Positions 12,503 through 24,855 are shown, counted from the stretch's first letter. The stretch: 64,000 nucleotides of DNA from Eutypella sp. D-1 (GCA_023313575.1 JAJTTP010000003.1:3410001-3474000); one strand, 5' to 3'. A program made the numbers and translations. The notes: generated by a model not told the origin, from the letters alone.

Positions 12503-14339
12503 TCAGTTCGGAATCCGGACCCTGAAGACCAGGGCCTGGTTATCCAGATTATAGCCGCTCGAGTCCGCGTACGTAAATGCGCCACCATTCAGGAACCCGT
12601 GCTGCGTGATGAAATCGTTGTCGCTGAGGCTGATCAGGAAGAACTCCTCCCCATCCTCCTGGACTGGGACCGCCTTCCTGCCACACTTCCCCGTTCTTCC
12701 CCTCCCGGGCTCTACGGGAACGAGCGCGATCGACTCCCACTTCTCGTTCAACAGGGCGGCGTCCTGGGCCCCGCCGTTATGGAGCCCGAAGCGCGCGAGC
12801 TGGGCGTCCGCGTTGAAGTCGAGCCAGGGACAGAGGCGGGCGGGCTCGACGCCGGCGGCGAGCACGGCCTTGGTCGATGCCACGGCGCACGTCGCGCAGT
12901 CGTGCGCTGCGCCACGGATGTCCGTCGCTGCCGAGATGTCGAACACGTCGATGTGGCGGTAGACGGATCGCGACCGCGTTTGTCCGTGCCCCGCGCCGCT
13001 GTCGCGCGCCAGCACCAGGAACTGCCCGTTCGCCAGTGCGTGGATCTCCGACTGCTTCGCCACCCGCAGGTTGTCCGCCGGGTCTTCCTCCGGATCGGGA
13101 TACAGGGGAAGCGGGACCACGTACTCGGCCGCGTACACGGGCGCGAGCGGGCTTGAAACGTCGTATCTCAGGAGACGCGTATATTTGCGATACTTCCCCT
13201 TGAGACCCTGTTAAATACGAATGTGAGACAGGGAATCTATTTCTAGGGAAGAGAGAAAGTTGCCGGTGGTAATAGACTTACACCTTCCTGGACCGCAGCT
13301 GATTGCAACATAACCCACAAGACGTGGCCGTCGTCGGAGACGTGCATGCCTTCGAAGCCACTGTTGTTATCCCGACCAGTGTCGGGATCCTCGGGTACAG
13401 GCAAGGGTCCCTCACCGTTATCAATATAATGAGGTGGGCTGGCGGCAGAGAAAGATTGAGAGCCATTGCGCATCGGGATGATAGCGTCGGGCGGCCGGAT
13501 CGCTGTCAACATCTTGCCCTTGGAATCGAACAGGTCTATCTTGTCAACGATATCCGTGCTGGGGCGATAGTTCACTTACAAACAAAAGGCCCGTACTCAT
13601 CCGACACCCAGAACGAACCGTCCTTATTGACGAACAGGCCCTCGCTGTCTACGGGAATCCTCTTCCCCCCCGGGCCCTCGCCGCCGAAACCGTCTCCCGT
13701 ATAAGTGGCTACGGGCATCTCGGGAAACCCCGGGTACGTGATGAACCCGGTGGCGTCGGCATCAAGCCCCGTGCAAGGCGTGCCGTCAGGGCCGGAGAAC
13801 CTGATCGTGTCTTGGTACTCGAACACTAAGTTCGGCGCGGCCGGGTTCTCGGCCGTCGCGTTGGGGGCCGGGGTGAACGTGATCCGGAACTTGTGAACTC
13901 TTGGCTGATAGTTCAAAGTTCCTTGCGTATTCCTATCTTCTTGTTTCAGCAGGTGTGTATTTTAAAGAGCTGTCCATGGTTGATATTTTATGTAAGAAGA
14001 ATTGGTCTGTCGATCAGAATTCGTGAGACCGTTCCCGAGGATCACCCACCAGCCACGATCGGGCAGAGCCCAAAGCACACCCGTATATGTCCCATTGTGG
14101 GATTTCTCCCAAGACGCCTGGTCCACGTGGATGGCGCTTCCGAGGCCGCCGAGGTTGTCCCCGAATTTATCCACTGCGTCCGACACGACGAATCCGTAGC
14201 CGGCTAGTTCCTCATACACATATTCCTTTCCATTGCAGGTCGTGGCATTGACCACAGACGAGCTGTTCCGGTTTGACAGGACCCGCGCGCCGGCTTGAAC
14301 GGCGAAAACTGCCGTGAGAAAAGCTGCGGCGGCAACCAT
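12503..14339 (-). CDS. Secreted phytase-like/esterase-like protein
   Basis: Four exons on the minus strand: 14050-14339, 13580-13932, 13282-13535 and 12503-13207, giving 533 residues. The start is the ATG at 14339; the frame stays open further upstream but has no other ATG. MVAAAAFLTAVFAVQAGA is a signal peptide, and NSS, NAT and NGT sequons follow, so it should be secreted and glycosylated. Junctions were fixed by continuity: DRGW-NTQGTLNYQPRVHKF, YGPFV-YLFDSKGKML (a 44-nt intron) and QEG-GLKGKYRKYTRLL. The sequence follows the esterase-like-of-phytase family (PF13449): EGLFVNKDGSFWVSDEYGPF, AIRPPDAIIP, FEGMHVSDDGHVLWVM and the terminal DNDFITQHGFLNGG segment. This family has a beta-propeller-like fold and is found in fungal and bacterial secreted proteins; the actual substrate is not established. 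It is convergent with the sulfotransferase-like gene. Confidence 0.85.
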
Positions 14340-15285
14340 GTCGGTGAAAGTCGTCGTGAATATCCTGAACACAAGGTGGCAACGCGTGACAGCACAAAAA
14401 GTGAGAGCCCCCCGCGGGATGCCATTGCTTTAGTAGTAGGACGACCTGCACTTCCTAGTCCACGCACCCGAGGGCCCGGAAGCAATTGTCTAGGGGATGC
14501 CGTCCGGTCCGACCCGGCGCCCCTGAGCCTGAGTGGGTGACATGGCGGGCAAGACTATTGGACTCCCCCTAGAGATGCATGTGAGTGTCACCAAATGATT
14601 GGAAGCGTCCGGGGCGTGCAGGGGTAAGGCCAGGAAAATGCCGCCTGGCGTAATCGACGGTTCGTCGCGATATTAGCGCGTCCGAGGCGAGGCGAGGCAC
14701 AAAACGGCAGGTCGAAGGCGTGCGCCGGTGAGCACGTTGATACAACGGCATTTCTCATTGGTGGAGATGTTCTTCAGCTGGTGCTCTTTTTTTTCCACGT
14801 GTGTTGCTGCCCCCTTTGGTGTGCCGCCCGCATTCCGGGAAATGCTGTGAGACCTCGACAGGAAGACCAATTGCCTAATTCGATTGGCCTACCCGATGGT
14901 ATTGTCGCTACAATATCTTTCATCGAACCTATTAGTTTGCTGAATGCGGCGACGTTTTGGTACTAGAGCCAAGCCACCAAAGCCACCACCTGCGAGCGCG
15001 ATCTTGATCTAGTAAGCGATCATAAGCCGCCCTCATGCTCAACATTACCATGTTAAATTGATGATAGCAACTCCATGGTAAGCCTCACTGCGCGGCCTCT
15101 ATTGTTGGTAAAGCTTCATATCCGCTTGACTCTGCGTCCGCCTCCGACTCCGAATCTCTCTGTTTTGTACAATAGGTGATGATAAGACACACGAGCCAGA
15201 CGAATAGAAGGAAGAAAACCATGTTTCACGCTCGGCAAAGGTTGGATACATTTGCTACCTTCCAGCAATTGGTAGGCAACAACAA
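14340..15285. other. Promoter side of the phytase-like gene, no other gene
   Basis: Upstream region of the phytase-like gene. No frame with recognisable features. A minus-strand frame of about 65 codons near 14770-14965 is open, but I could not link it to other exons. Confidence 0.5.
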
Positions 15286-15669
15286 TCAGAAATGCAACAA
15301 TTCGCATCTCAGAAACCCCAACGTATTGCGTTTGTGCCAGTTGGTTAGAGGAAAGACATAACAGAAAGATCCTACGGCAACATACAGGAAGCAGATATTT
15401 TCATCAGATTTAGGGCCTTGTGGGGGTTTTTTACACAGAGACGAATCCACAAGGCCAGTGAAGTCATTCGATTTGATGCACGTCCACGTCACTGACTGAT
15501 ATCCTAGATCGTTTTGAGTATAGATGTAGCAGTCCTTCTTCCTATCTGGTAGTCTGGGGAGCAGATCTGGAACAATGCAGGGTCTTGATGCAACCGAACT
15601 CCAATATAATCCACGCTGGGGAGAAGAAAAAAAAGGATTTCTAAAGATGCTTTTAACTACCTCTGCCAA
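15286..15669 (-). pseudogene. Possible exon or gene remnant, cysteine-containing
   Basis: A minus-strand frame of about 127 codons with no ATG at its 5' end. It is preceded by an acceptor-like TCTACAG, so it could be an internal exon. The middle contains regularly placed Cys (CYIYTQNDLGYQSVTWTC, then SLCKKPP and ENIC). Codon use is AT-leaning, unlike the expressed genes nearby, and I could find neither a start exon nor a continuation. I do not recognise a family. It may be a decayed gene or chance. Confidence 0.2.
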
Positions 15670-15714
15670 CCTGTAGATTCACATGTCATACTGCTTGCTT
15701 GGATTTTAACTAGG

Positions 15715-15731
15715 TACATAGGTACTATGTA
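15715..15731. repeat. Perfect short inverted repeat
   Basis: TACATAG-GTA-CTATGTA, a 7-bp stem with a 3-nt loop, one of several such intergenic mini-palindromes in this window. Confidence 0.75.
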
Positions 15732-15959
15732 GCTTCCCGGCCAGCTGGGCGTTAGGCATGGTACTAAACCTTAAAATCTGGGGTAAATCTTGATCGCCTG
15801 ATTGGTCCAAGAATAGAAAAATATCACAGCTCCAACGTACCTAAGTACCTGGCCATGGAGCTTATAGCGCTGCACATCTCCCTAGCACCGCACTAACTTC
15901 AGGTAACCCGAAGCACCTATTCTTTCAATTAATTAGCAAAACTACAAACAAGCCTTTGG

Positions 15960-16080
15960 AAGCCAACTAACTCACCTACAACCATCACCATAACAACAAC
16001 AACAGCAGCAACGGCGACGACGACGACCACCACCACCACCACTACCACCACCTCCACTAACAACCTATCACAAACCTCAT
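15960..16080 (+). promoter_or_regulatory. MED10 leader, CAA/CGA/CCA trinucleotide run
   Basis: The 120 bases before the MED10 start codon are a trinucleotide-rich tract (AACAACAAC, GACGACGAC, CACCACCAC) with no ATG in the tract. This is typical of unstructured 5' leaders of fungal housekeeping genes. It is probably transcribed 5' UTR. Confidence 0.5.
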
Positions 16081-16085
16081 TAATT

Positions 16086-16806
16086 ATGGCGCCGGTACCG
16101 CGATATGACCACGATGCTCTTGAGCGTAAGCGATCCCTTTCATTTCCTCCCTGCCCTGCACCGCGCAGTCCGTCTCGATGCCACCGATTGACAAGCCGGT
16201 CCGACTAACATCCACACCACCCCCCCTCCCCCCCAAACAGAACAGCTCAAGGAGACGATCCAGTCACTATACCAGATCATGGTGCAAGTCTCCACATACG
16301 ACGCGACAAGCAGCACAGGCACGCCATCACACGCGCAAATGCACTCGACCGTGAGCTCCCCCTCCTCTTCCTCGCGCGACGTACTGGCCAACGAGCTGCG
16401 GGCGCTGGAGCGCTCGCTGCAGGCGGTGCACGGGACGGCGACGCGGCCGGACCCGGAACGGAGCCTGCCGCGCGTGCCGCCGGAGCTGGTGCACTACGTC
16501 GAGGGCGGGCGGAACCCGGACATCTACACGCGCGAGTTCGTCGAGCTCGCCCGCCGCGGCAACCAGCTCCTCCGCGGCAAGCAGTCCGCCTTCGCCTCCT
16601 TCCGCGATACCCTCGCTGCCGAGATCGCCCGCGCTATGCCTGAGCTCCGCGACGATGCTGCCGCCGCTGTTGCTGCCACGTCGGGTGGTGGTGCCGCGCC
16701 GCCTACCGCCGATGATGCCGCCCGCACTTCTGCTTCCACTGCTACCGCTACCACCGCCGTCGCCGCCTCCAATAGCGCGGGCGGTGCTGGCGCGGGCCCG
16801 CGGTGA
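16086..16806 (+). CDS. MED10: Mediator complex subunit 10
   Basis: Exons 16086-16125 and 16241-16806 (115-nt intron with a polypyrimidine tract) give 201 residues. MED10 (yeast Nut2) is an essential subunit of the middle module of Mediator, which links activators to RNA polymerase II. The splice joins MAPVPRYDHDALE to QQLKETIQSLYQIMVQVSTYD, the family's N-terminal helix. The core follows: RDVLANELRALERSLQAVH, then LPRVPPELVHYVEGGRNPDI and YTREFVELARRGNQLLRGKQ with FASFRDTLAAEIARAMPEL. The last 40 residues are Ala/Thr/Ser-rich low complexity that varies between species. The start ATG follows a CAA/CCA-rich leader. Identification is firm from the VEGGRNPDIYTREFVE block. Confidence 0.92.
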
Positions 16807-17877
16807 AGATCGAACATCACGAGAGGGTCATTAGGAGTGGGGGTTGGGAGGAGGGGGGGGGGAGAATGAGTGTGGAGGCTGCGAAGAATAGGTTTAGGAA
16901 AATCGTGGTTGGGATCGAGTTCATATACGTGGGCTACGGTTGTGGTTCTGCAAGTTTCGCACGGCGTTAGGAGTGTGGCTTTGCTAGGGGGCGATCATCT
17001 ACATTTGCTTGCTTGATAAAAAAAAAGAGAGGGACATGTTCTTCGACGCGAGACACGCTGCGTACATTTCCTGGGCCGGAGTTTCTGCGGCATGGTCTGG
17101 TCACACAATAGCGAAATTGGCGCGCACTGCTTCTATATATACTGGAAAGGCTCCTCGGCACTATCTACGGTCGCACTAAAATGACAAGAATAGCTCTCCG
17201 CTCATTCGTCCCTTACTATTAAAAGTGAATGGGGACCGGGCTGAACATGCATTCTGCACCTTGTACGGTCTCTTAGGGTGCCAACGGCGGTGGCCGCGCA
17301 TCTCTGATGTTCGACCCATTCATGTTGATCTGGGCACGGCAAACCGGCCATGTCTGGCCTTCGTGATCCATTACGCTCAGACATCATTTTTCTACCTAGC
17401 AGGACGCGTACGAGCACAACCGGAACCGCGCAATTTCGCAAGCTAGAACCCCTGAGACCGCGGCTCTTCTCCCGTCTTCGGGCAGGTGAAGGCGGGCCCG
17501 CCATAGCCCGCCCTGACCTCATGGTTGCATTTCCTCTCTCTTCACATACTTCTTTTTCTTCCATTTCATTGAGCTCCCCCTTTGTAGATTCCGTAGTTCG
17601 GTAGATCCGAGCCAAAGCAGATATGAGTCGCGCCAAGCCGTAACGTCGGTAACCAACCCCCCCCCCCCCTGCGGGTAGATACACGGACCCTTTTTTTTTT
17701 CGTACTTTTTTCTTTGTTCTCTTTTTTCCTTTTTGGAGCTCACCCCTTGAAATCATGTACAACGCCTACATTATTTCCGCGACTTTTTACACCGTCCTTA
17801 ACGTAATGTAACATAACGTGACCGATCTGCAACTAGCACCACACAGCACGCCCACGACCCAACCAACGTCAAGCCGA
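16807..17877. other. Spacer between convergent MED10 and leu2
   Basis: About 1.07 kb with no supported gene. It contains a 13-base C run near 17660-17670, poly-T patches near 17690-17730 and several open frames without family features. It presumably holds both terminators. Confidence 0.6.
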
Positions 17878-19463
17878 TCAACCCTTGAGCACCTTGACGA
17901 GCTCGGCGACGATGGTGTCGCCGACCTCGCTGGTGCCGGCCGACCCGCCGAGATCCTTGGTCCGCAGGCCCGCGTCGATGACGTTCCGGACCGCGGTCTC
18001 GACCGCGTCGGCCTCCCTCGGCAGCTGCAGCGAGTACCGGAACATCATGGCGACCGACAGGATGGTGCCAATAGGGTTCGCGATGCCCTTGCCTGAGATG
18101 TCGGGGGCAGAACCTGGAAAGGTGAAAAAAAAAAAACGGGTTAGTTTGGGCCGGAACGTGGTATGGTGTGATGTTCGGAATGACCGCCCCAAGGCGGGGG
18201 GGGGGGGCGGAGGGAAGAAACTCACCGTGGATAGGCTCATAGATACCATTGCACCTGCTCTTGCCGTCGGGGATGCCGCTGAGGCTGGCGGAGGGGCTGA
18301 GGCCGATGCTGCCGGGGATGGCGCTGGCCTCGTCGCTGATGATGTCGCCGAAGAGGTTATTGGTGACGACGACGCCGTTGAGGGAGCGGGGGTTCTTGAC
18401 CATGAGGAGGGCGGCGCTGTCGATGAGCTGGTGCTGCAGCGAGAGCTGGGGGAACTCCTTGGCGAAGACCTCGGACACGACGCGGCGCCACAGGCGGCTC
18501 GTGGCCAGCACGTTGGCCTTATCGAGCGAGGTGACGGGGGCGGGCGGATCGCGCGCCAGCGCGAGGTGCGCGGCGAGGCGGGCCACGCGCTCGACCTCGG
18601 CGCGGGAGTAAGGTTCGGAGTCGAGGGCGAAGCCGGCGACGCCGTCGTCCTCCGTCCGGTCCCCGAAGTAGATGCCGCCCGTCAGCTCGCGGATCAGCGT
18701 GAAGTCCGTGCCGCGGCACACGTCGGCCTTGAGCGGCGAGTACTCGACCAGCGCGTCCGACGGGAAGAAGCACGGTCGCAGGTTCCCGTACGTCCCCATC
18801 TCCTTGCGCAGACGCAGGATCCCCTGCTCCGGCCGCACCTGGCCCGTGCCCCATTTCGGGCCCCCGATCGCTCCCAGCAGCACCGCGTCCGCCGCCTTGG
18901 CGGCCTCCAGGGCCTCGTCCGTCAGCGGGTTTCCGTGGGTGTCGATGGAGGCCTGGTTGGGTGAGGATGTTTGTGTGTTAGTCAGATTTCGGCGGTAGGT
19001 TGTTCTCAGTCCAGGTGATGGGGTTGAACAGGAGAGGGAATGCACGAGACAAGGGCATTGAGCATATCGTGATCACGATGGATGGATAGCAGGAGATTAA
19101 CGTACGCCACCGAGAAGATGCTCCTGAAGATTGAACTTTCCGGCCGAGGGGCTGTGCTCCTCTACTGCCCTGAAGACCTGCACCAATCATTCGTTAAAGA
19201 ATGCGGTCCCAAGAGCTCCTCCTCCTTACATCGCGGGGTCGCCGGAGATGACGGCAGTGATGAATACCTTGATAGCCTCCGCCACAACCTGTTTTTCAGT
19301 TCTCTGTCAGTTTCCGTCTTTTTAATTGACTTGATTTGGGATATGCCGGTTGCTCAATTCAAGCCATTGCGATACCGTGGGGGCGGGGGGGATATTTCAC
19401 GGAAGAACTTACCTCTGGACCACAGTGGTCGCCGGGAAAGACGACGATATTATGGGTAGCCAT
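17878..19463 (-). CDS. leu2: 3-isopropylmalate dehydrogenase
   Basis: Five exons on the minus strand: 19413-19463, 19268-19288, 19106-19177, 18226-18952 and 17878-18113, giving 368 residues, the normal size. The enzyme oxidises and decarboxylates 3-isopropylmalate with NAD+ in leucine synthesis (Neurospora leu-1, yeast LEU2). [17 protein letters not shown] is the usual N terminus. Exon 2 is only 21 nt and encodes VVAEAIK. Then come [40 protein letters not shown], and the dehydrogenase signature [20 protein letters not shown], which supplies metal-binding aspartates. The C-terminal exon starts in the [19 protein letters not shown] block. Intron 4 has a 12-base G tract on the plus strand. I looked for a Leu3-type CCGG-N4-CCGG site upstream and did not find one. 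Confidence 0.95.
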
Positions 19464-20889
19464 TTTTCTTATTGTCTGACCTAGTGTGTAGTGTGTAAGA
19501 ATGGGATTCGAGAGATGATGTAAACCGAAGAAGAAAAAAAGTGTATCAAACAAGTAAGGAAAAGAGACGTTATATTGTGTGGTTAGTCGTAAAGTAAATA
19601 AATGTATGGGATTTTTTTAATTGTCGAAGTTCTTTTTCCGAATGCCCCGCGCCGGAGCTGTTGAAGCTGCACCGAAGCAGAACGAGCTACCCAAAAAAGG
19701 CCCTACCTTACCCCACTATCCGATCTCGGAGAGCAGCCCTTACTACGCTAATAATAGATCTCTAGCCCTTCCTCTTTCTTTCTTTTTTTTTTTTTTTTTT
19801 TTTTTTTGGCTTCTTGCGGTTTAACACTGCAAACGAGCTCTACATACGGCCGGGTGCTTGTCCGGGAAGGTATTTGCATTATATTATATATATGTAACTT
19901 GGCCACGAATAGACTGAACTTGATTAGTTATCCTGTCCAATATTCATCTCGCACTTCCAAAGTTACCTAGGTATTTATTCATTCGTACTCCTAACGGGAG
20001 CTGCCGTGCTAAGTTCTACATATCTCTGCGCCTACTATGAATGTACCTATGTAAGTGAGCATGTGATTAAGGGGGATAGACATCGGCGGCGTCGGGCGTC
20101 GGTAGGTAATATCCTACCTGCCTACCTACCTCTTCCCCATTCCATTGTAATTCTAATTCCCGAACCCCATGCATCCATGTTCTCGTCTCGTTTCATTTCC
20201 CAAGTACATACGTATGCATGTGAATGTATGTAATAGTGAGAGCGTGCATATGACAGTACGAGTGTGTGTGTGTGAATCACCATAGCACGGTTCGAATTCC
20301 GCCCAAAACAAAAAAGAGAGAAAAAAGACAAGGCATTTAAAGTTAAAAGTGCAAAAGTAAAGGAGTAAGTAGGTAAAAAACATCGCCCACGCCGCCACCC
20401 TTTCTTCTACTACAAGAGGCATCGAAGCCAGGGTATCATCGCCATCATGTTCTTCTTCTGCTTCTTCTGCTCCTTCTCCATAACTACATTCATCCCACAT
20501 ATCGAGTTATCCGGAAGTTCGGTTCTTATTCGTTTATTACATGTGCTGATGCGCGTGTGTATGTTGTACCGTCCGGGCCCGACGGGTGGTCTTGTATTGA
20601 GTCCGCTCCCCTCGATCCGACCCCGTCCCAGTATACATCGTTTACGTCCAGATCCGTGCGTGTTCGGCCAATTCATAGATGTATGGATGGTTGGGTAGAT
20701 GGATCTGGACTGTTTATCCCATTGCCCCCCCTCGTTCGAAGCCCCGCCCACCATATTGCCTGCTCAGTCATTGTCCCAGGTATCGGTGCATACTCTTTGC
20801 CTCGTCCTCCAGTCCCCTTAGGTATCATCAGTCGATTCCGTTCGGATCACTTCCTTCGTAACATCAATGCTAATTCCTCGCCAATTCCA
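19464..20889. other. Spacer with 27-base poly-T tract, no supported gene
   Basis: Leu2 promoter side and the 3' region of the PHD-finger gene. A T run at about 19781-19807 is the longest homopolymer in the window. Further features are a CCTACCTACC tract near 20111-20128 and a GT microsatellite near 20261-20273. No coding frame with supporting features. Confidence 0.6.
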
Positions 20890-23800
20890 TCACCTAAACG
20901 ACCGAAATGACTTATGTGTGAGTGGGGGCGGTACTGCCCCCCTCGGATTTCCGTTCGTATTCGTACCCGGTCCCGAAGTCCCCGCCCCTGCCCCCGCTGC
21001 CGTCGTTGCTGCCCTCTTCATATCGCGGCCCCGGCCCACGTGCGCGTTCGGCGTGTCAGCACAAAATGCGCAGATGTAGACGCGGGGTTGTGTCTGCCGG
21101 GTGATGTTGATGCACCTGCCGTGGAGGAGCATCTCGCATGATTCACTAGATGGGTTAAGTTCAGCCATAGGTCCTCGGAGCGTTGCGTAGGTTTAAGACG
21201 TGGAAGGCGAGGAGAGGGAATGGGGACAGGGGAGGGGACTGATAGATACCGCCCAATGAAGGGATGTGGAAGGGTATCAAATCGATGTTTACATACCATT
21301 GTACCAAGTAGCTGTTGCCGTGGGGACGCTTATTGGAATTGCATACGCATCGGACCTGACTTCCCCTGTCGGTCGAAGGGGTGGGCAGGCTGCTGTCCGT
21401 TAGCGAGGCGGGGGAGATGGTATTGGAGCTGCTGTAGGCTGGCCCAGAGATGAAGCGCTGGCTGGTATTCAGCGTCATCTTCTTGTGGCTATGGCGGTTC
21501 TCGACGACTTTGCGCAGCTCACTCATCGCGTCACCCCGGCCCGACTCCGGCCAGTTCATGACGGTCTCGGCTTCGCTTTCGGGGTCATTATGGGTCGGGT
21601 TCTGGTCATTGTAGTATATGCCCAGGCTGCCAGCGCCTTGGTCGTGCGGGTTGTGTTGCGATGCGAAAGACTGGACAAAGTTCGGCCTCCGCGCCTCCGG
21701 CAACGCGAAAGACGTGTTTCGACTGGGGATAATGATCGGCTCATCGTCCGTCGACGATGATTCATCCTCGGAAGAGTGCTCGTTCTTGCTTCTACTGCGG
21801 CCCCGCCTTTCTTTCCGGCTTCGGATAACAGTGGGGTAGTGATTATCGTCTTCGTCGTCCTCGACTACTGTAGTCGTCTCTGCTCTAGCCCGTCCCCGTG
21901 AGTCGATAGTGAATTTGACCGACGTTCGCACGCGAGGTGCTGATGCTTCGGGGATAGAGGTCAAGCTAGGTGGGCGGTTATGTTGGTTCTTCAAAGGCGA
22001 CGACCTACCACCTGTCCTTGAGACCTGTGATGTTGGGTTAGGGGGGTTTGATTGGGGCACGGGCTTGATAGCTGGTGCTAGCGCGGGCAATGCTGAAGCT
22101 CTGCCCACGGCTTTCCGTCCTCTGGTTTCGCTGACGCTGCGAGATAGGCCCGAACGGCCCAAACCCTTCACCGGTGAACTTGCAGAGGCGCGATTTATCT
22201 TCCTACCAGCAAGGTTGTCCTTTGCGCTGGCCGAACGGCGGAGCTCTCCTTTCATCGCTTGTTTGGCTGGGGACTTGAGGGGCTCAGGCTGTGGGAATGA
22301 TGGCATGAGGGCTGGCTGCGACAGTGGGTCATACATGGCTGCATCCGCTTCCGAGGATGGAGGTCTCGTAAAGAGAAGCCCGGGATCCACGCCATTGCCT
22401 TGGTTCATCATAACGAAAGAGTCCTCAACTGGAGTAGGAAATGAGGCATTGAACATGGCCATATCTGGGGTGGCCGTGTCCAGGCTGGCCATTGGCGGTT
22501 TTGGTGCCAGTGCTCGTTCCCTCTTGGCAGGCGGTGGGGCTCGACTCTCTTGATTTTGCTGCTGCGGCACTACCCCGGTCTCCTGGAACATTTGATTTTG
22601 CTTCCCCCAGTCCAACGAGTTTGTGGGACGATGACCAGACGCCTGGAAGACATCGGCGCCGGCAGTGGAGAAATCAATGTCCATACCGCCCATCTCAGTA
22701 TCCCAGAAGGGCCGGGAGTCGGTGAAGGAAGTCGTTGCCGGTGCCGACAAGGGGTAGCCAAACATGTCCGTGGGCGACGTTACGAAACCTGCCATGTTCT
22801 GCTGCTGTTGCTGGTGCTGGTGCTGCTGTGGATCAACCACGAACTCCTGCCCGAAGAGCTGATCATCTTGCATTGTCTCCGTCCGAACTTTGGGAGCAAT
22901 CTTACGTTCCCGGCTACGACCTGACGGCGGCGGGGTGGCAGTCTGAGGTGCTTCCTCCAGCACCGTTTGCTGGCGGACTTTGCTAGTGGACGCTTGCTCT
23001 GTACCAGGTTGGGCTTCTTCTATCGTATCACCGCTCCCTGTTGCTAAGTGGTCGGAGGCTGACGGTAGCCTTCGAGAAGGGTGAACTGGCGGTAAGGGGT
23101 AATTCGGATTCGGCGATAGGTGATTGACATGAGAAGCTATTTGGGCAGCAAAATCTTCGGCGGACAAGGGTCTCTTGTGACCTAGAGAGGTCAGGTAAGG
23201 TGTAGATACAGAGGAGAAGTCGATTGCCGCGAGGTTGCCGGGGGTGGAGTTGAAGACGGAGAACTCTTCGGCGAATCGAGGGGTCCAACCACCAGATCCG
23301 GACTCGTCGAACGAGCCTCGATGATTTTTAGGTGTCTCGAATACGGGACTCGGGAGTACGGTGGGCGTAGGAGTTTCTTTCGGCGTTGGAGGATGAGCGT
23401 TTGGATCACCAAAGCTGTAAAATAAGTTCCATGTTAGAAAATAAAATAAAAAACCGAAAGAGACAAGCGGAATGGCAGGGAAGTGCCTTGCCTGGTAGTT
23501 GGACGATCCCCACTCATAGCCAAAAAAAATTCGGGAAAAAAATTGTAAAATCCGTTCCGAATATTAGAGGCGGGTCATGCTATTCGAATCCTCAAGAAGT
23601 AAGACTTTTTGGTCTTGCCTCTCGAATCCGGGGCGAAATATTAGGCCAGATATCTCTCTTATCTGCAACAGGAAGGGGACAAATTGGTGGGAAGGCCAAG
23701 GGAGGGAGAAACAAGGACGGAAACGTAGATGAAGCGAATCCTTGCTTGGGCGAGGGAGGGGGGAGAGGGCAGGACGGCGTTTCCCGACAACGTTGTTCGT

Positions 23801-24164
23801 TGCTCGTTATGGAAGAAGAAGAATATTTTCTAGGAAGAGTCGTATATCATTTCACATTATATCTAAGATATGGTCATGAGGATGGATACGGAAGAGTGAG
23901 TGTGCTGGGTAGGTGAGAGATAAGGTCGAAGACGATATATATCAAATCAAGGCCGAAAGGGGGAAAGGGGGGAACGGGGAATGGGGAGGGGGGTTGTCAA
24001 ACGGGCAGATGACAAACGACAGAAAAGATAGAACAAGATATCTTCAGTCCGAAACTTTTTTTTGTCTTTTTTCTTTTTTCTTTTTTCTTTCTCCCGGATT
24101 TCTTCTTATTCTTTTCTTTCCGTTGTTAAAACCTGGGCTGCGGGGTCCCGAATTGAGTTGTCAT
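20890..24164 (-). CDS. PHD-finger protein, probable chromatin regulator
   Basis: The secure part is exon 21297-23414 and exon 20890-21145. The first exon is tentative: ATG at 24164, ending at 24133 with donor GTTTTA, gives MTTQFGTPQPS joined in frame to FGDPNAHPPTPKETPTPTV. That makes 801 residues with a 718-nt intron. A closer start near 23516 is the alternative. The acceptor before 23414 is strong, with CTAAC about 20 nt upstream. Most of the protein is disordered: a Gln/His run, SPVK- and RSRS-like basic motifs and acidic serine stretches. The C terminus holds a C4HC3 PHD finger split by an intron: RCVCNSNKRPHGNSYLVQ joins CESCEMLLHGRCIN, then YICAFC. All eight zinc ligands are present. 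PHD fingers read histone H3 tails, so a chromatin role in the nucleus is inferred. The exact orthologue is unknown to me. Confidence 0.8.
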
Positions 24165-24855
24165 GGAGAGAGAGTTGTTAAAGGTTAACTGTCAAGATGG
24201 GATGTTCATAAATCTTCATTAATCGTAACTTGGCTACCGAGTTGAGATACAAACGACAATGTCAAACATGGATGTCAATGTGAATGTGAAGTTCAATGTC
24301 AAATGTCAATGCTGCTAACATTGGAATGGCTGAATGGTTGCTGAATGGTTGAATTGGTGTGGGAGAGGGAGGTGAAGTTACATAGTTTCAAAGGTTAGTT
24401 GGTGGTTAAAAAAGTAATAAGATGACTTAAAAAAAGACAGCTTGAGGCTACTTGGTACATACATACACCTACTTAGTCCCATACTAAAACTGGGCTCATT
24501 AGGCTGCTAAGGGCTGACCGGTAGATTCTAGACAGCCTATTCGGCCTATCATAGGGCTAATACTGGGGTTGCTAAAGTTGGAAAATATCGGTCCGCCGAT
24601 TGCTATGCTTGGTTAAGTGCTACTTTGGGTTAGTTGGGGCTAAGATGGGACTATAGGAAAGGCACAAGACAGCTGTTAGTACTTGCATTAGCGTTCTCCG
24701 TGCCTTAACGTGGGGAACCACTCTAGTTATACCCTAACCTCAATTGGATAAGTCTGGGTATCTGCTAAGCCTGGATATATATACTTAACTACGGGAAGGT
24801 ACAACTTATGACAGCTTTATGACATGTGCACTTCATATCTATACCTCCTCCCTAT

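Noticed and set aside
12482..13156. 224-residue plus-strand open frame
   Set aside because: Antisense shadow of the last exon of the phytase-like gene.
13536..13579. Frameshift in the phytase-like gene between its second and third exons
   Set aside because: A 44-nt intron with GTAAGT donor and GATAG acceptor restores YGPFV-YLFDSKGK in frame, so no frameshift is needed.
14340..14372. N-terminal extension of the phytase-like protein from 14372
   Set aside because: The codon there is GTG, not ATG; the ATG at 14339 starts a clean signal peptide.
17885..18964. 359-residue plus-strand open frame across leu2
   Set aside because: Antisense shadow of the leu2 coding exons in GC-rich codons; also crosses leu2 intron 4.
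23571..23635. Repeated TTCGAATCC-like strings resembling a tRNA T-arm
   Set aside because: No matching acceptor, D or anticodon stems around them.
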